This document shows, one piece after another, positions 9,146 to 16,722 of a stretch of 64,000 bases of DNA. The notes below the pieces were generated by a model that did no database searches, was not told the origin of the DNA, and saw only the letters and a program-made list of their open reading frames with translations. Position numbers and translations under genes: made by a program. Every line of letters starts with the position of its first letter. Within the stretch, counting starts at the first letter, position 1. Source of the stretch: Fundidesulfovibrio magnetotacticus (GTDB lineage Bacteria; Desulfobacterota; Desulfovibrionia; Desulfovibrionales; Desulfovibrionaceae); assembly GCF_013019105.1 (NCBI RefSeq), contig NZ_BLTE01000011.1:109657-173656 (forward strand). Direction: 5' to 3'.

Positions 9146-9523
9146 ATGCACGAGTCATCCCTCGCCTTGAGCATCCTGGACATCGTCCTGCGGCAGGTCC
9201 CCGGGGCCTGCACCGGGGCCGTGCGCCGGGTGGACCTCTGCCTGGGAGAATACGCCGGGGTGGAGGAACACACCCTGGCATCCTGTTTCGAAATGGTGGC
9301 CCTGGGCACTCCCGCCGACGGGGCAGCCCTTGCGGTGGAGCGGGTGGCGGCCACGGGCCGCTGCGACCGCTGCGGCGAAGCCGCCGTGCGCCAGGGACGC
9401 CTGCTCGGCTGCCCGGAGTGTCCGGGATCGAGCGTCACGCTCCTCACGGGGCGCGAGCTCTACGTGAAAAGCATCGAAGTGACCAAAATTCCAAGGAGGC
9501 ATGAACATGCCCATGCACTATGA
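9146..9523 (+). CDS. hypA: Hydrogenase nickel-insertion protein HypA
   Basis: The 125-residue protein begins MHESSLALSI, the canonical HypA N terminus with the nickel ligand His2, which decides the start at 9146 over longer in-frame options. A zinc site is formed by Cys73, Cys76, Cys89 and Cys92 (CDRC and CPEC). HypA delivers nickel to the hydrogenase large subunit, here most likely CooH. A GGAG lies 7 bases upstream. The end overlaps cooF by 17 bp. The order cooH-hypA-cooF matches Desulfovibrio vulgaris. Confidence 0.93.
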   Translation: MHESSLALSILDIVLRQVPGACTGAVRRVDLCLGEYAGVEEHTLASCFEMVALGTPADGAALAVERVAATGRCDRCGEAAVRQGRLLGCPECPGSSVTLLTGRELYVKSIEVTKIPRRHEHAHAL

Positions 9524-10094
9524 AAATCCCATCGTCTACGCCACGCCCGACAAGTGCGTCGGCTGCAAGAAGTGCGAAGCCGCCTGCGTGAGCGCGCACA
9601 TCAACATGCCTTTCCGCGAGGCCAAGAAGCGCGGCCTGCCCGTGATCCCCCGCATCAAGGTGACCAAGGTGGACAACCTCAAGTTCCCCATCCAGTGCCG
9701 CCACTGCGAGGACGCCCCCTGCGCCCATGCCTGCCCCTTCGGCGCCATCCGCCAGGTGGACGGCATCGTGCACGTCAAGGAGCAGCTTTGCGTGGGCTGC
9801 AAGATGTGCGTGATGGCCTGCCCCTTCGGGGCCATCGAGGTGGGCGTGGAAGGCGAACTGGAGCAGACCGGGCGCACCAAGCAGGGTTCCGCCAAGAAGT
9901 GCGACCTTTGCCAGGCCTGGCGCTCCAGCAACGGCAAGGAAGTGTGCGCCTGCGTGGAAGCCTGCCCCAAGGGCGCGCTCCAGTTCGTGGATCTGCGCCA
10001 GTACCGCCAGGCCCAGGCCCAGGCCCGCGTCCTTGAGCTGGCCAAGGCCAGCGCCCTTATCCAGAACGTTCCATCCCCCCCACTGACCGCATAG
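9507..10094 (+). CDS. cooF: CooF-like polyferredoxin (four [4Fe-4S] clusters)
   Basis: The 195-residue protein belongs to the HycB/CooF family of electron carriers. Cysteine groups are CVGCKKCEAAC near residue 16, CRHCEDAPCAHAC near residue 65, CVGCKMCVMAC near residue 95 and CDLCQ...CACVEAC near residue 130-150, enough for four clusters. CooF carries electrons from CO dehydrogenase to the membrane hydrogenase. AAGGAGG at 9493-9499 is seven bases from ATG 9507, which is preferred over ATG 9501. No cooS follows in this window; a 15-bp hairpin does. Confidence 0.9.
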   Translation: MPMHYENPIVYATPDKCVGCKKCEAACVSAHINMPFREAKKRGLPVIPRIKVTKVDNLKFPIQCRHCEDAPCAHACPFGAIRQVDGIVHVKEQLCVGCKMCVMACPFGAIEVGVEGELEQTGRTKQGSAKKCDLCQAWRSSNGKEVCACVEACPKGALQFVDLRQYRQAQAQARVLELAKASALIQNVPSPPLTA

Positions 10095-10107
10095 GTCGAG
10101 TCAGCGT

Positions 10108-10147
10108 CCCCGCCGCGTCCGGATCTAGGGCCCCGGACGCGGCGGGG
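10108..10147 (+). terminator. Strong hairpin after cooF
   Basis: A perfect 15-bp GC-rich stem (10108-10122 with 10133-10147) lies 14 bp beyond the cooF stop. There is no T run, so it may act as a transcript-stabilising or Rho-assisted end rather than a classical terminator. Confidence 0.6.
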
Positions 10148-10259
10148 GCGCGCCATCCGTGGTGGGATGGCGAATGCCTTACCTCTCTCCCCGGAGGGCG
10201 CGCGCGGTGGTGGGCCCGCGTCCGGCCCCGGGACCATTCACAGACATCCGGAGGAGCGC

Positions 10260-11222
10260 GTGCAACTGACGCTCTCGGTGACGGGCCGTCGCTGCGACCT
10301 GGCCCTTCACCCCATTTCCCCGTGCACGGCCAGGAACATCGAGGACCTGGGCCGCAAGTTCTACACGAAAAAATACATCCATTGGTGGCGCGGCGGCAGG
10401 ACAAGCACCTGCGGCATGCTCCTGGACGACGACTGCCGGGCGCAAGCCGTGGTGGGGCAGTCCCAAGTCCCCGTGGACCTCTCCGGCGCGGCGGCCAACG
10501 CCTCGCACCTGCGGCGCGAGCGCTATCTTTCCAGCCGCGCCAGGCACCTGGCCCTGCTGGGCTACGACGACGAACACTGCCGCGCCACCTGGACCTGGCA
10601 CGGCGTGGAGACCTTCGATCCCGCGAAACTGCGCGTCACGGCGCACCGCTGGGACCGCGTGACCGGTCAGCCCGACTACGTGGTGCTGGAGCGCGTGCTC
10701 TACGACGGCCGCTGCGCCGACGTGGAGGATTATCACGGCAGCACCGGCTTCACCCTGGTGGACCCGCGCGTCATCGACCTGGAGGAACTGCGCCGCCACG
10801 AGGCCCGCGATCAGGGCAAGCTGCGAGACCTGCCCCGCGACGCCTTCCCCGGGCGTTCGCGCCCGGACGTTCCGGCGGCGTGCGTGGTCTCCGGGCGTTC
10901 GCTTCTCCTGCCCGTGCCCCGCAGCGACGCCGAGGGCGTCTCGCGGGGTGGCGGGGGCTCCATCGCGGTGCGCCTGCGCATTCAGGGCGATGTGGTGGTG
11001 CAGGCGGGCGGCGAGGCGCACGGCTGCGAATACTGCCGGCGCAGCCTGGAGGCCCTGGCCGAGATGGCCACCGGGCTCACGGTCCACGAGTGCTTCATGC
11101 TCTCCGACGAGGACCTGCTCCCTTTCCTGCCCAGGGTGCACGCGCACCTGGACTGCTCCTCCCGGGCCATGGACGCCCTGCGCGCCGCCGTGCGCGACTG
11201 GGAGCGCCGCCGCGCGGCCTAG
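10260..11222 (+). CDS. Unknown protein with C-terminal IscU/NifU-N-like domain
   Basis: The gene is not recognised as a named family. The last 75 residues resemble the IscU/NifU N-terminal scaffold: HGCEYCRRSLEALAEM matches the second cysteine motif and HLDCSSRAMDALRAAV matches the HCS..A.DA motif. The first scaffold cysteine (CGD) seems to be replaced by glycine. The N-terminal 240 residues contain scattered cysteines (RRCDLAL, STCGML, DEHCRAT) and many charged residues, with no signal peptide. GTG 10260 is preferred because GGAGGAG lies just upstream, giving 320 residues; an in-frame ATG at 10167 would add 31 low-complexity residues. It may help Fe-S assembly for the neighbouring hydrogenase, but that is only inferred from position. 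Confidence 0.65.
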   Translation: MQLTLSVTGRRCDLALHPISPCTARNIEDLGRKFYTKKYIHWWRGGRTSTCGMLLDDDCRAQAVVGQSQVPVDLSGAAANASHLRRERYLSSRARHLALLGYDDEHCRATWTWHGVETFDPAKLRVTAHRWDRVTGQPDYVVLERVLYDGRCADVEDYHGSTGFTLVDPRVIDLEELRRHEARDQGKLRDLPRDAFPGRSRPDVPAACVVSGRSLLLPVPRSDAEGVSRGGGGSIAVRLRIQGDVVVQAGGEAHGCEYCRRSLEALAEMATGLTVHECFMLSDEDLLPFLPRVHAHLDCSSRAMDALRAAVRDWERRRAA

Positions 11223-11345
11223 CAGCCCGTGAAAAAATCTCGCTGGCTGCGTTGCAGGGAAAAGGCCAAACCCTCACGTCTGTGAAATACGCTTCGGGCT
11301 TGGCTTTCTCCCTGCGCCTTGCCGACGGGGGGTTTGAACAGGCTG
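11222..11345. repeat. Long imperfect inverted repeat (intergenic palindromic element)
   Basis: The outer arms GCAGCCCGTGAAAAA (11222) and TTTGAACAGGCTGC (11332-11345) are approximately complementary. The inner arms, around GTTGCAGGGAAAAGGCC and GGCTTTCTCCCTGCGCC, pair more closely. The whole folds into one long hairpin with the apex near 11280. It lies between convergent genes and looks like a dispersed palindromic repeat of the REP/MITE type. Confidence 0.65.
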
Positions 11346-11419
11346 CAGGAATCGACATTCCCAACGGGCTTCCAGGCGCGGCATCCGGCGCGGCCTGGAA
11401 GGGCTGAGGCGAAGCCATG

Positions 11420-11462
11420 AAGGCCCCGGTTCTCCCCGCCGGGGGAGGCCCGGGGCCTTTCA
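11420..11462. terminator. Bidirectional intrinsic terminator
   Basis: AAGGCCCCGG pairs with CCGGGGCCTT, and an inner CTCCCC/GGGGAG stem extends it. It sits between the converging IscU-like gene and the HMA-like gene and has a short T run on the plus side. Confidence 0.75.
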
Positions 11463-11478
11463 TGCACGGGAAGCGGCC

Positions 11479-11910
11479 CTAGCGCATGAGCGTGCGGCGG
11501 TTCTGATAGAGGTGCGCGGCCAGGAGCGCCGCGAACACCGCTCCGGCAGCCACATGGAGCCCTTCATGGACCAGCAGGCCGCCCAGGGCCAGACCCAGCG
11601 CGCCCAGCATGCCACGCTTCACGTTGCGCCGGGCCCCTACGCCCGCCAGGGTCCGCTGGAGGTTCTTCAGATGCTCGCGGAACATCTCCGGGTCCACGCC
11701 CAGGGCCTGGGCGATCTTCTCCAGGATGTCCTTCAGGCCGATGCTTGCCTTGTCGTAGAGCACCAGCAGGCTGCCGACGCGCCTGTTGACCTCCGTGCGC
11801 AGGACGCCCGGGGTCTTGCGCAGGGCCTCGCGCACGGTGTTGCCGATGTCCTCGGCCTTCAGGGCGGCGTCGCGGAAGCGGACGCGGCCTTCGGTTTCGC
11901 AGACGACCAT
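11479..11910 (-). CDS. HMA-like domain protein with C-terminal membrane helices
   Basis: The 143-residue protein starts at ATG 11910 behind GGAGGAG. Residues 1-70 have the beta-alpha-beta pattern of a heavy-metal-associated (ferredoxin-fold) domain, but the metal-binding CxxC is absent (GRVRFRDAALKAED in its place), as in the HMA_2 group. Residues 105-137 form one or two hydrophobic helices. Such proteins often accompany metal ATPases, but none is adjacent. The function is unknown. Confidence 0.7.
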   Translation of the reverse strand: MVVCETEGRVRFRDAALKAEDIGNTVREALRKTPGVLRTEVNRRVGSLLVLYDKASIGLKDILEKIAQALGVDPEMFREHLKNLQRTLAGVGARRNVKRGMLGALGLALGGLLVHEGLHVAAGAVFAALLAAHLYQNRRTLMR

Positions 11911-12133
11911 GGTGTTCTCCTCCCATGACGTTGAAACGGGTGCCCCAACAGTACGCGTCAGGGGACGCATGCTGTCAACCATGGGTCGGAAAGCGCTTTC
12001 TGGCGGGCACTCGATGCGAATTGGCGGGGCCGCGCGGGGAGGCGGCCGGGCTTTCCTTGCGGATGCGGATCGCCCGGGCTGCCGGTCGGGAGCACCGCGC
12101 GCGACGCGGGGAGGCTGCCGGGTGGCGGACGGA

Positions 12134-12622
12134 TCAGTCCTCGGCGTGGAAGCGGGCGTCGGCCCTGTGGCTGGAGGCATTCTCCGCCACGCCCTCGAAC
12201 CAGCCGATGCGCGGGGCCTCCCAGGCGTCGAAGGCCGGGACGTAGGGCTTGATGTCCAGCACGGGGGTGCCGTCGAGCATGTCCACGTTCTCCACGAAGA
12301 CGCGCTCGCCGTCGTGGCCGGTGAGCCGGAGCACCGAGAGCCCGATGGGGTTGGGGCGGCAGGGGGAGCGCGTGGCGAAGACGCCGTGCAGGGCGTCGCC
12401 CAGGTAGGGCTTCACCAGGAGCCTGGCGTCCCTGATTTCATGGAGGTGGTAGAGCAGCACGATGTGGGAGAAGCCCTCCAGGTCCTTGAGGCCCTGGCGG
12501 TAGGGCTCGAACACCTCGATGCACCCCGCCACGCCCAGCGCGCCCACGGGCTGGATGGGCATGCCCTCGGCGCGGGCGTGGGGCGTGCGGGCCACGCCGA
12601 TGGGCCGGTAGCAGACCGTCAC
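12134..12622 (-). CDS. trmO: tRNA (adenine37-N6)-methyltransferase TrmO
   Basis: The 162-residue protein matches the TsaA/TrmO (UPF0066) family: it begins MTVCYRPIGVARTPH and contains DLEGFSHIVLLYHLH and the family hallmark ATRSPCRPNPIGLSVLRL, followed by DGTPVLDIKPYVP. TrmO uses S-adenosylmethionine to methylate t6A at position 37 of tRNAs. The GTG start (12622) overlaps the stop of the upstream small membrane gene in a GTGA arrangement, so the two are probably translated together. In archaea and anaerobes, family members also occur near cofactor genes. Confidence 0.88.
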   Translation of the reverse strand: MTVCYRPIGVARTPHARAEGMPIQPVGALGVAGCIEVFEPYRQGLKDLEGFSHIVLLYHLHEIRDARLLVKPYLGDALHGVFATRSPCRPNPIGLSVLRLTGHDGERVFVENVDMLDGTPVLDIKPYVPAFDAWEAPRIGWFEGVAENASSHRADARFHAED

Positions 12623-12885
12623 CGCGCCGCGTCCTTGCCGCGTCCGTAGGCCAGGAAGAGCACGGCGGCCCCGACCACCAGCAGGATGGCCCAGGGGTGC
12701 GCGAAGGAGAGGGGGATGCCCAGCCCGGCGGCGGCCAGGGGCAGCACGCGCCCGAAGAATTCGCGCTTGGGCAGGCGTTGGCAGAGCCGCGCCCCTTCGG
12801 TGGGGCAGGGCAGCGTGCCCCCCAGGTAGACCTCCACGAGGTAGAGCATCACGTAAGCGATCACGATGACGGCGAGAAGTTCCAT
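12619..12885 (-). CDS. Small membrane protein of unknown function
   Basis: The 88-residue protein has an N-terminal membrane helix (LLAVIVIAYVMLYLVEVYLGG), a short loop with two cysteines and basic residues (PCPTEGARLCQRLPKREF), and a second hydrophobic stretch with one or two helices. The start ATG 12885 follows GGAGG. It is cotranscribed with trmO and divergent from the TunR-like gene. No family is recognised. Confidence 0.6.
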   Translation of the reverse strand: MELLAVIVIAYVMLYLVEVYLGGTLPCPTEGARLCQRLPKREFFGRVLPLAAAGLGIPLSFAHPWAILLVVGAAVLFLAYGRGKDAAR

Positions 12886-13029
12886 GGCGTGCCTCCGGGG
12901 GGACGACCCCGATCCCATTGCTACCCCCCTGCCCGCGCGGAGCCAAGCGGTACACGTTTCCGTGAAGAAGCGTGACGATGAGACACGGGTCGCGATCGGT
13001 GTTACCAATTGTGTCAAGGTGGACATCGC

Positions 13030-14187
13030 ATGATCCGAGACAACCTGATCCATTTCCTCAAGTCCCTGGGCGCGGACGACCTGCGCTTCGTGCTGGACCG
13101 GGTGGGCGACGGGGAGCAGGGTGCGTCCTGCCAGGGAGGTGAGCGCCAGGGCAAGGCCCCCTGTCCGGCCAAGAGCTTCGACGTGCCCTCCGACGTGAAA
13201 CACCTGGACCCGGCGCAGCTCCTGGCCCTCACGGAGTCGTTCCGGGCGTGGCGCGAGGCCGCGGCCAGCCCGGCGCGCAGGCGCTCCCGGACGCGGCTGT
13301 GGCTGCTCTTCCTGCTCATCCGCTACGGGGCGCTCAAGCTGGGCGAGGCCATCACCGTGGACGACCGGGAGGATTTCGACTTCGCGCGCTCCGCGCTCGC
13401 CGTGCGCGGCGACCACGCCCGCGCCGTCCAACTGCCCAAGGAAGTCTCCCGCGAGATCGCCGCGCGCCTGGACGAGCCCGCCTGCGCCTCCCTGCGCGGC
13501 GAGGTGTTCCACCTGGACCAGGGCTTCGTGCGCCGCAAGTTCTACGAGCAGGCCGACGCCTGCGGCGTGCCGCGCGAGCTGGCCAATCCCCGGGTGCTGC
13601 GCCACTCGCGGGCCGTGGAGCTGCTGCGCGAGGGCCTGCCCATCAAGGTGGTCCAGACGCTCATGGGCCACCAGAGCGCGCACCTCACGGCCCAGTACGT
13701 GAACTTCAGCGAGTCCGACATCAAGCGCATCGTGAACTACTACATCCTCAAGGAGTCCTCCATGAAGACCAGCGCCCGCAACGCCTTCACCGGCAAGGTC
13801 AGTTCCATCCGCTCGGGCAACATCCTGGCCGAGGTGGAGGTGGTCACGGCCAGCGGGCTCAAGGTGGTCTCGGTGATCACCCATGAGAGCCTGGCCTCCC
13901 TGGGCATCCGGGAGGGCTCGCTGGTCACGGCCACGGTGAAGGCCCCCTGGGTGATCCTGGTCAAGGAGGACGACAAGCTCAAGACCAGCGCCCGAAACAA
14001 GTACAGCGGGCGCATCGTCAAGGTGAACGCCGGGCAGATCTCGGCCGAGGTGGTGGTGGAACTGCCCGACGGCACGCTGGTCTGCTCCCTGGTCACCGAC
14101 GAGTCCGTGAAGGCCCTGGACCTCAAGGTGGGCGACGAAATCTGCGCCCTCTTCAAGGCCTTCTCCGTGATCCTCAACGTGGAATGA
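13030..14187 (+). CDS. tunR: TunR-like molybdate/tungstate-responsive regulator (integrase-like domain + two TOBE/MOP domains)
   Basis: The 385-residue protein has a tyrosine-recombinase-like fold at about residues 55-240 followed by two TOBE (mononuclear oxyanion-binding, Mop) repeats at about 246-315 and 318-385, each starting KTSARN. The integrase box II is present in altered form (NPRVLRHSRAVELL, LMGHQSAHLTAQYV), but the box I arginine is lysine (GALKLGE) and the first box II histidine is arginine. It therefore probably binds DNA without recombining it. This layout is that of TunR-type regulators described in Desulfovibrio. The neighbouring molybdate/tungstate transport genes fit. ATG 13030 follows AAGGTGG. 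Confidence 0.78.
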   Translation: MIRDNLIHFLKSLGADDLRFVLDRVGDGEQGASCQGGERQGKAPCPAKSFDVPSDVKHLDPAQLLALTESFRAWREAAASPARRRSRTRLWLLFLLIRYGALKLGEAITVDDREDFDFARSALAVRGDHARAVQLPKEVSREIAARLDEPACASLRGEVFHLDQGFVRRKFYEQADACGVPRELANPRVLRHSRAVELLREGLPIKVVQTLMGHQSAHLTAQYVNFSESDIKRIVNYYILKESSMKTSARNAFTGKVSSIRSGNILAEVEVVTASGLKVVSVITHESLASLGIREGSLVTATVKAPWVILVKEDDKLKTSARNKYSGRIVKVNAGQISAEVVVELPDGTLVCSLVTDESVKALDLKVGDEICALFKAFSVILNVE

Positions 14188-14208
14188 CGCGAGCCGTTCA
14201 ACCTGTTT

Positions 14209-14242
14209 GGCGAAACCCGGGGCGACCCGGGTTTCGCCGTTT
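14209..14242 (+). terminator. Terminator or attenuator between tunR and modA
   Basis: A 12-bp stem, GGCGAAACCCGG with its complement (14209-14220 and 14227-14238), is followed by GTTTT. It lies only 6 bp before the ribosome site of the next gene, so it may lower readthrough from tunR rather than separate units completely. Confidence 0.8.
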
Positions 14243-14252
14243 TGGAGGTCCC

Positions 14253-15080
14253 ATGAAAAAGTCGCTGTTTCTTGTCGCGGCGTGTCTGGCGCTCCTGGCC
14301 GGTCCGGCCCTGGCCCAGACGCCAGCCTCCCAGCCCCCGGGCGACCAGGGGCTGAGCGTGTTCCACGCAGGAAGCCTGGCCAAGCCCATGGCCGACCTGG
14401 CCAAGGCCTTCACCGCCGAGACCGGCGTGCCCGTCACGCTCACGGGCTCGGGGTCCGGGTCGCTCCGGCAGCGCATCGAGGCGGGCGAACGCCCCGGCGT
14501 GTTCGCCTCGGCCGACATGGGCAACCCCGAGGCCCTGGCCGCCAAGGGCCTGGCCTCCCGGCCCGCGCCCTTCGCGCGCAACGTGGTCTGCGCCCTGGCG
14601 AAGAAGTCCGTGGGGCTCACCCGTGACAACCTGCTGGACAAGCTTATGGACCCCGCCGTGAAGGTGGGAACCTCCACCCCCGTGCTGGACCCGGGCGGCG
14701 ATTACGCCTGGATCGTCTTCGACAAGGCCGAAGCCCTGAAGAAGGGAGCGGCCCAGGCCCTGAAGGCCAAGGCGATCAAGCTCGTGGGCGACCCGGCGCT
14801 GCCCATGCCCCCCAAGGACTACCCCCGGGGCCAGATCGCCTGGCACCTGGAAGAGGGCCGCGCGGACGTGTTCCTGGTCTACCTGACCACCTCGCGCCTG
14901 GCCCTGGCCGAGCTGCCGGGCCTGGAGATCGTGGAGCTTCCGGAGAGCCTGGCCGTGGGGGCGCTCTACGGAGTCTCCCTGGTGGAGGGACACACGCCGC
15001 GGGCCAAGGCCTTCACGGACTACCTGCTGGGACCCAAAGGTCAGGCCGTGCTGGAAGGCTACGGCTTCCGAAGGCCCTGA
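14253..15080 (+). CDS. Molybdate/tungstate ABC transporter substrate-binding protein (ModA/TupA/WtpA type)
   Basis: The 275-residue protein starts at ATG 14253 behind GGAGG and has a signal peptide (MKKSLFLVAACLALLAGPALAQ, cleavage after AQA-type site). The mature part opens LSVFHAGSLAKPM and continues TGSGSGSLRQRIEAGERPGVFASADMGN, typical for oxyanion-binding proteins of the ModA/WtpA family. It would present molybdate or tungstate to the ABC permease. It is the first gene after tunR. The other mod genes lie on the opposite strand, so this binding protein is transcribed apart from its likely permease. Confidence 0.85.
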   Translation: MKKSLFLVAACLALLAGPALAQTPASQPPGDQGLSVFHAGSLAKPMADLAKAFTAETGVPVTLTGSGSGSLRQRIEAGERPGVFASADMGNPEALAAKGLASRPAPFARNVVCALAKKSVGLTRDNLLDKLMDPAVKVGTSTPVLDPGGDYAWIVFDKAEALKKGAAQALKAKAIKLVGDPALPMPPKDYPRGQIAWHLEEGRADVFLVYLTTSRLALAELPGLEIVELPESLAVGALYGVSLVEGHTPRAKAFTDYLLGPKGQAVLEGYGFRRP

Positions 15081-15121
15081 CGGTCCAGGCCGGGGAGCCG
15101 GGCGTTTCGTCCGATGACGGA

Positions 15122-15294
15122 GGCCCGCGCTTCGGCGCGGGCTCTGCTTGATGACAAACCCCGAGACGGGGTTCGTGGGAGCCGCTGGCGGGCGGCAAAG
15201 CCGCCCTGCTCCAGGCTGCGCTTCGCGCAGGGCTCCTGAAAAGCCGCAAGGCCGGCCTTTTCAGAAGCCACGGCCCGCGCTTCGGCGCGGGCCG
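15122..15294. repeat. Structured intergenic region with duplicated hairpin
   Basis: The hairpin GGCCCGCGCTTCGGCGCGGGC occurs at 15122-15142 and again at 15272-15292, the second with two more pairs. Between them are further stems (CCCCGAGACGGGG; GGCGGCAAAGCCGCC; CTGAAAAG with CTTTTCAG). The region lies between converging genes and probably contains terminators for both strands. Confidence 0.65.
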
Positions 15295-15301
15295 AGCCCT
15301 T

Positions 15302-15994
15302 TCAGAACGCCCCCAGCCTGCGCAGCGCCCAGAACACGCATGCCGACACCGCGCCCAGGAGCGTGCAGAGGGCGGCGGCGCTCTCGAACTCCCCGGCGGA
15401 TACGGCGTTGTAGATCTCCAGCGAGAGTGTGTTGGTGCGCCCGAGGATGTTGCCGCCGAGCATCATGGTGATGCCCACCTCGCCCAGGGAGCGCCCGAAC
15501 GCCAGGATCATCCCGGCGGCCAGGGAGCGGCGCACCGCCGGGAGCACCGCCAGGAAGAAGGCCTGGAGGGGCGTCTTGCCCAGCACCAGGGCCGCCTCGG
15601 CGAGCGCGGGCGGCAGCGAGCGGATGGCCGACTGCACCGGCCGCACCACCAGGGGAAGTCCGGCCACGAAGGAGGCCAGGACCACGCCGTGGAAGGAGAA
15701 GACCAGCTCCACCCCCGCGTGCTCCAGGAGGAACGCGCCCACCACGCCGCGCCGCCCCAGAAGCATCAGCAGCACGAACCCGATGGCCACGGGCGGGAAG
15801 ACCAGGGGCAGGGTGACGGCCATCTCCACGGCCGTCTTCAGGGGCGAGCGCCCGCGCGCCAGCCACGCCCCGAGAGCCAGCCCGGCCGCGAGGTGCAAAG
15901 GCAGCGTGACCAGGGCCGTGCGCGCCGTGAGCCCCAGGGCGAAGAGCGCGTGGGGTTCGGCCAGGGCGGCCAGCCACGGGCCGGGCCCGGTCAC
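15302..15994 (-). CDS. modB: Molybdate/tungstate ABC transporter permease ModB
   Basis: The 230-residue protein has about five or six membrane helices and the ABC permease coupling motif (FGRSLGEVGITMMLGGN, near residue 180), with the typical ModB segments TLPLVFPPVAIGF and LPPALAEAALVLGKTPLQAF. It forms the oxyanion channel with ModC. The GTG start (15994) overlaps the stop of the upstream binding-protein gene, so modC-modA-modB are translationally coupled on the minus strand. Confidence 0.9.
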   Translation of the reverse strand: MTGPGPWLAALAEPHALFALGLTARTALVTLPLHLAAGLALGAWLARGRSPLKTAVEMAVTLPLVFPPVAIGFVLLMLLGRRGVVGAFLLEHAGVELVFSFHGVVLASFVAGLPLVVRPVQSAIRSLPPALAEAALVLGKTPLQAFFLAVLPAVRRSLAAGMILAFGRSLGEVGITMMLGGNILGRTNTLSLEIYNAVSAGEFESAAALCTLLGAVSACVFWALRRLGAF

Positions 15995-16722
15995 AGCCCG
16001 TGCTTGGCGAGCAGGGCCTTGGCCTCGGGCGTGCCCAGGAAGCGCAGGTAGGCCGCCACGGCGGGCTTGGCCTTCGCGCCTGGCAGCAGGCCGCCCACGA
16101 TGCGGATGGGCTCGTAGAGCGACTGGTCCACCTCCACGAAGCCCCCGATCCGGTCGCGCACGCCCAGGGCGTCGGTGAGGTTCACAAGCCCGGCCTTCAC
16201 CTCGCCCGTGACCAGGTAGGCGCTCACCTGGGGCACGGTGGAGACCTCCACCAGCCTGGGCCGCACGCTCTCCAGGAGCCCCGAGCGGGTGAGGAATTCC
16301 ATGCCCGCCTTGCCGTAGATGGCGTTCTTCGTGTCGGGCAGGCCGATGCGGTCGATGTCCGGGGCGGCGATGTCGCGGGGCGCGGCGAGGGTCACGCCCG
16401 AGGCGTAGGCCACCACGAGGCGTCCCCGGCCCACGTCGAGAAAGTCCTCGAAGGCGAGGTCCTTGATGCCCTTGAGGAAGTCCAGGTCGCCGAAAAGGAT
16501 GTCCATGCGCCCGGATTCCCTCGCCTGGGCGGCCATGTGGCCCATGTGGCCGTAGCTCTCCACCACGTCGATGCCGGTCTGGCGGCTGAAGGCGGCGTTC
16601 ACTTCGGCGAGCAGGCGCTTGTAGCCCGCGCCCGCGCCCACGGCGAGGGATTCCGCGCGGGCTTGCGGGGCGCAGAGGGTGAAGAGCAGGGCCAGGGCGG
16701 CCAGAATGCGCAGGGTTTTCAT
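15991..16722 (-). CDS. Second molybdate-type substrate-binding protein (ModA-like)
   Basis: The 243-residue protein has a signal peptide ending at ARA-E near residue 23. The mature part begins ESLAVGAGAGYKRLLAEVNA and includes RMDILFGDLDFLKG, consistent with the PBP type II fold of ModA. It differs clearly from the ModA-like protein at 14253-15080. Its start overlaps the modC stop (ATGA) and its stop overlaps modB, so this is the binding protein physically coupled to the permease. Two binding proteins for one permease may let the cell separate molybdate from tungstate. Confidence 0.82.
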   Translation of the reverse strand: MKTLRILAALALLFTLCAPQARAESLAVGAGAGYKRLLAEVNAAFSRQTGIDVVESYGHMGHMAAQARESGRMDILFGDLDFLKGIKDLAFEDFLDVGRGRLVVAYASGVTLAAPRDIAAPDIDRIGLPDTKNAIYGKAGMEFLTRSGLLESVRPRLVEVSTVPQVSAYLVTGEVKAGLVNLTDALGVRDRIGGFVEVDQSLYEPIRIVGGLLPGAKAKPAVAAYLRFLGTPEAKALLAKHGL

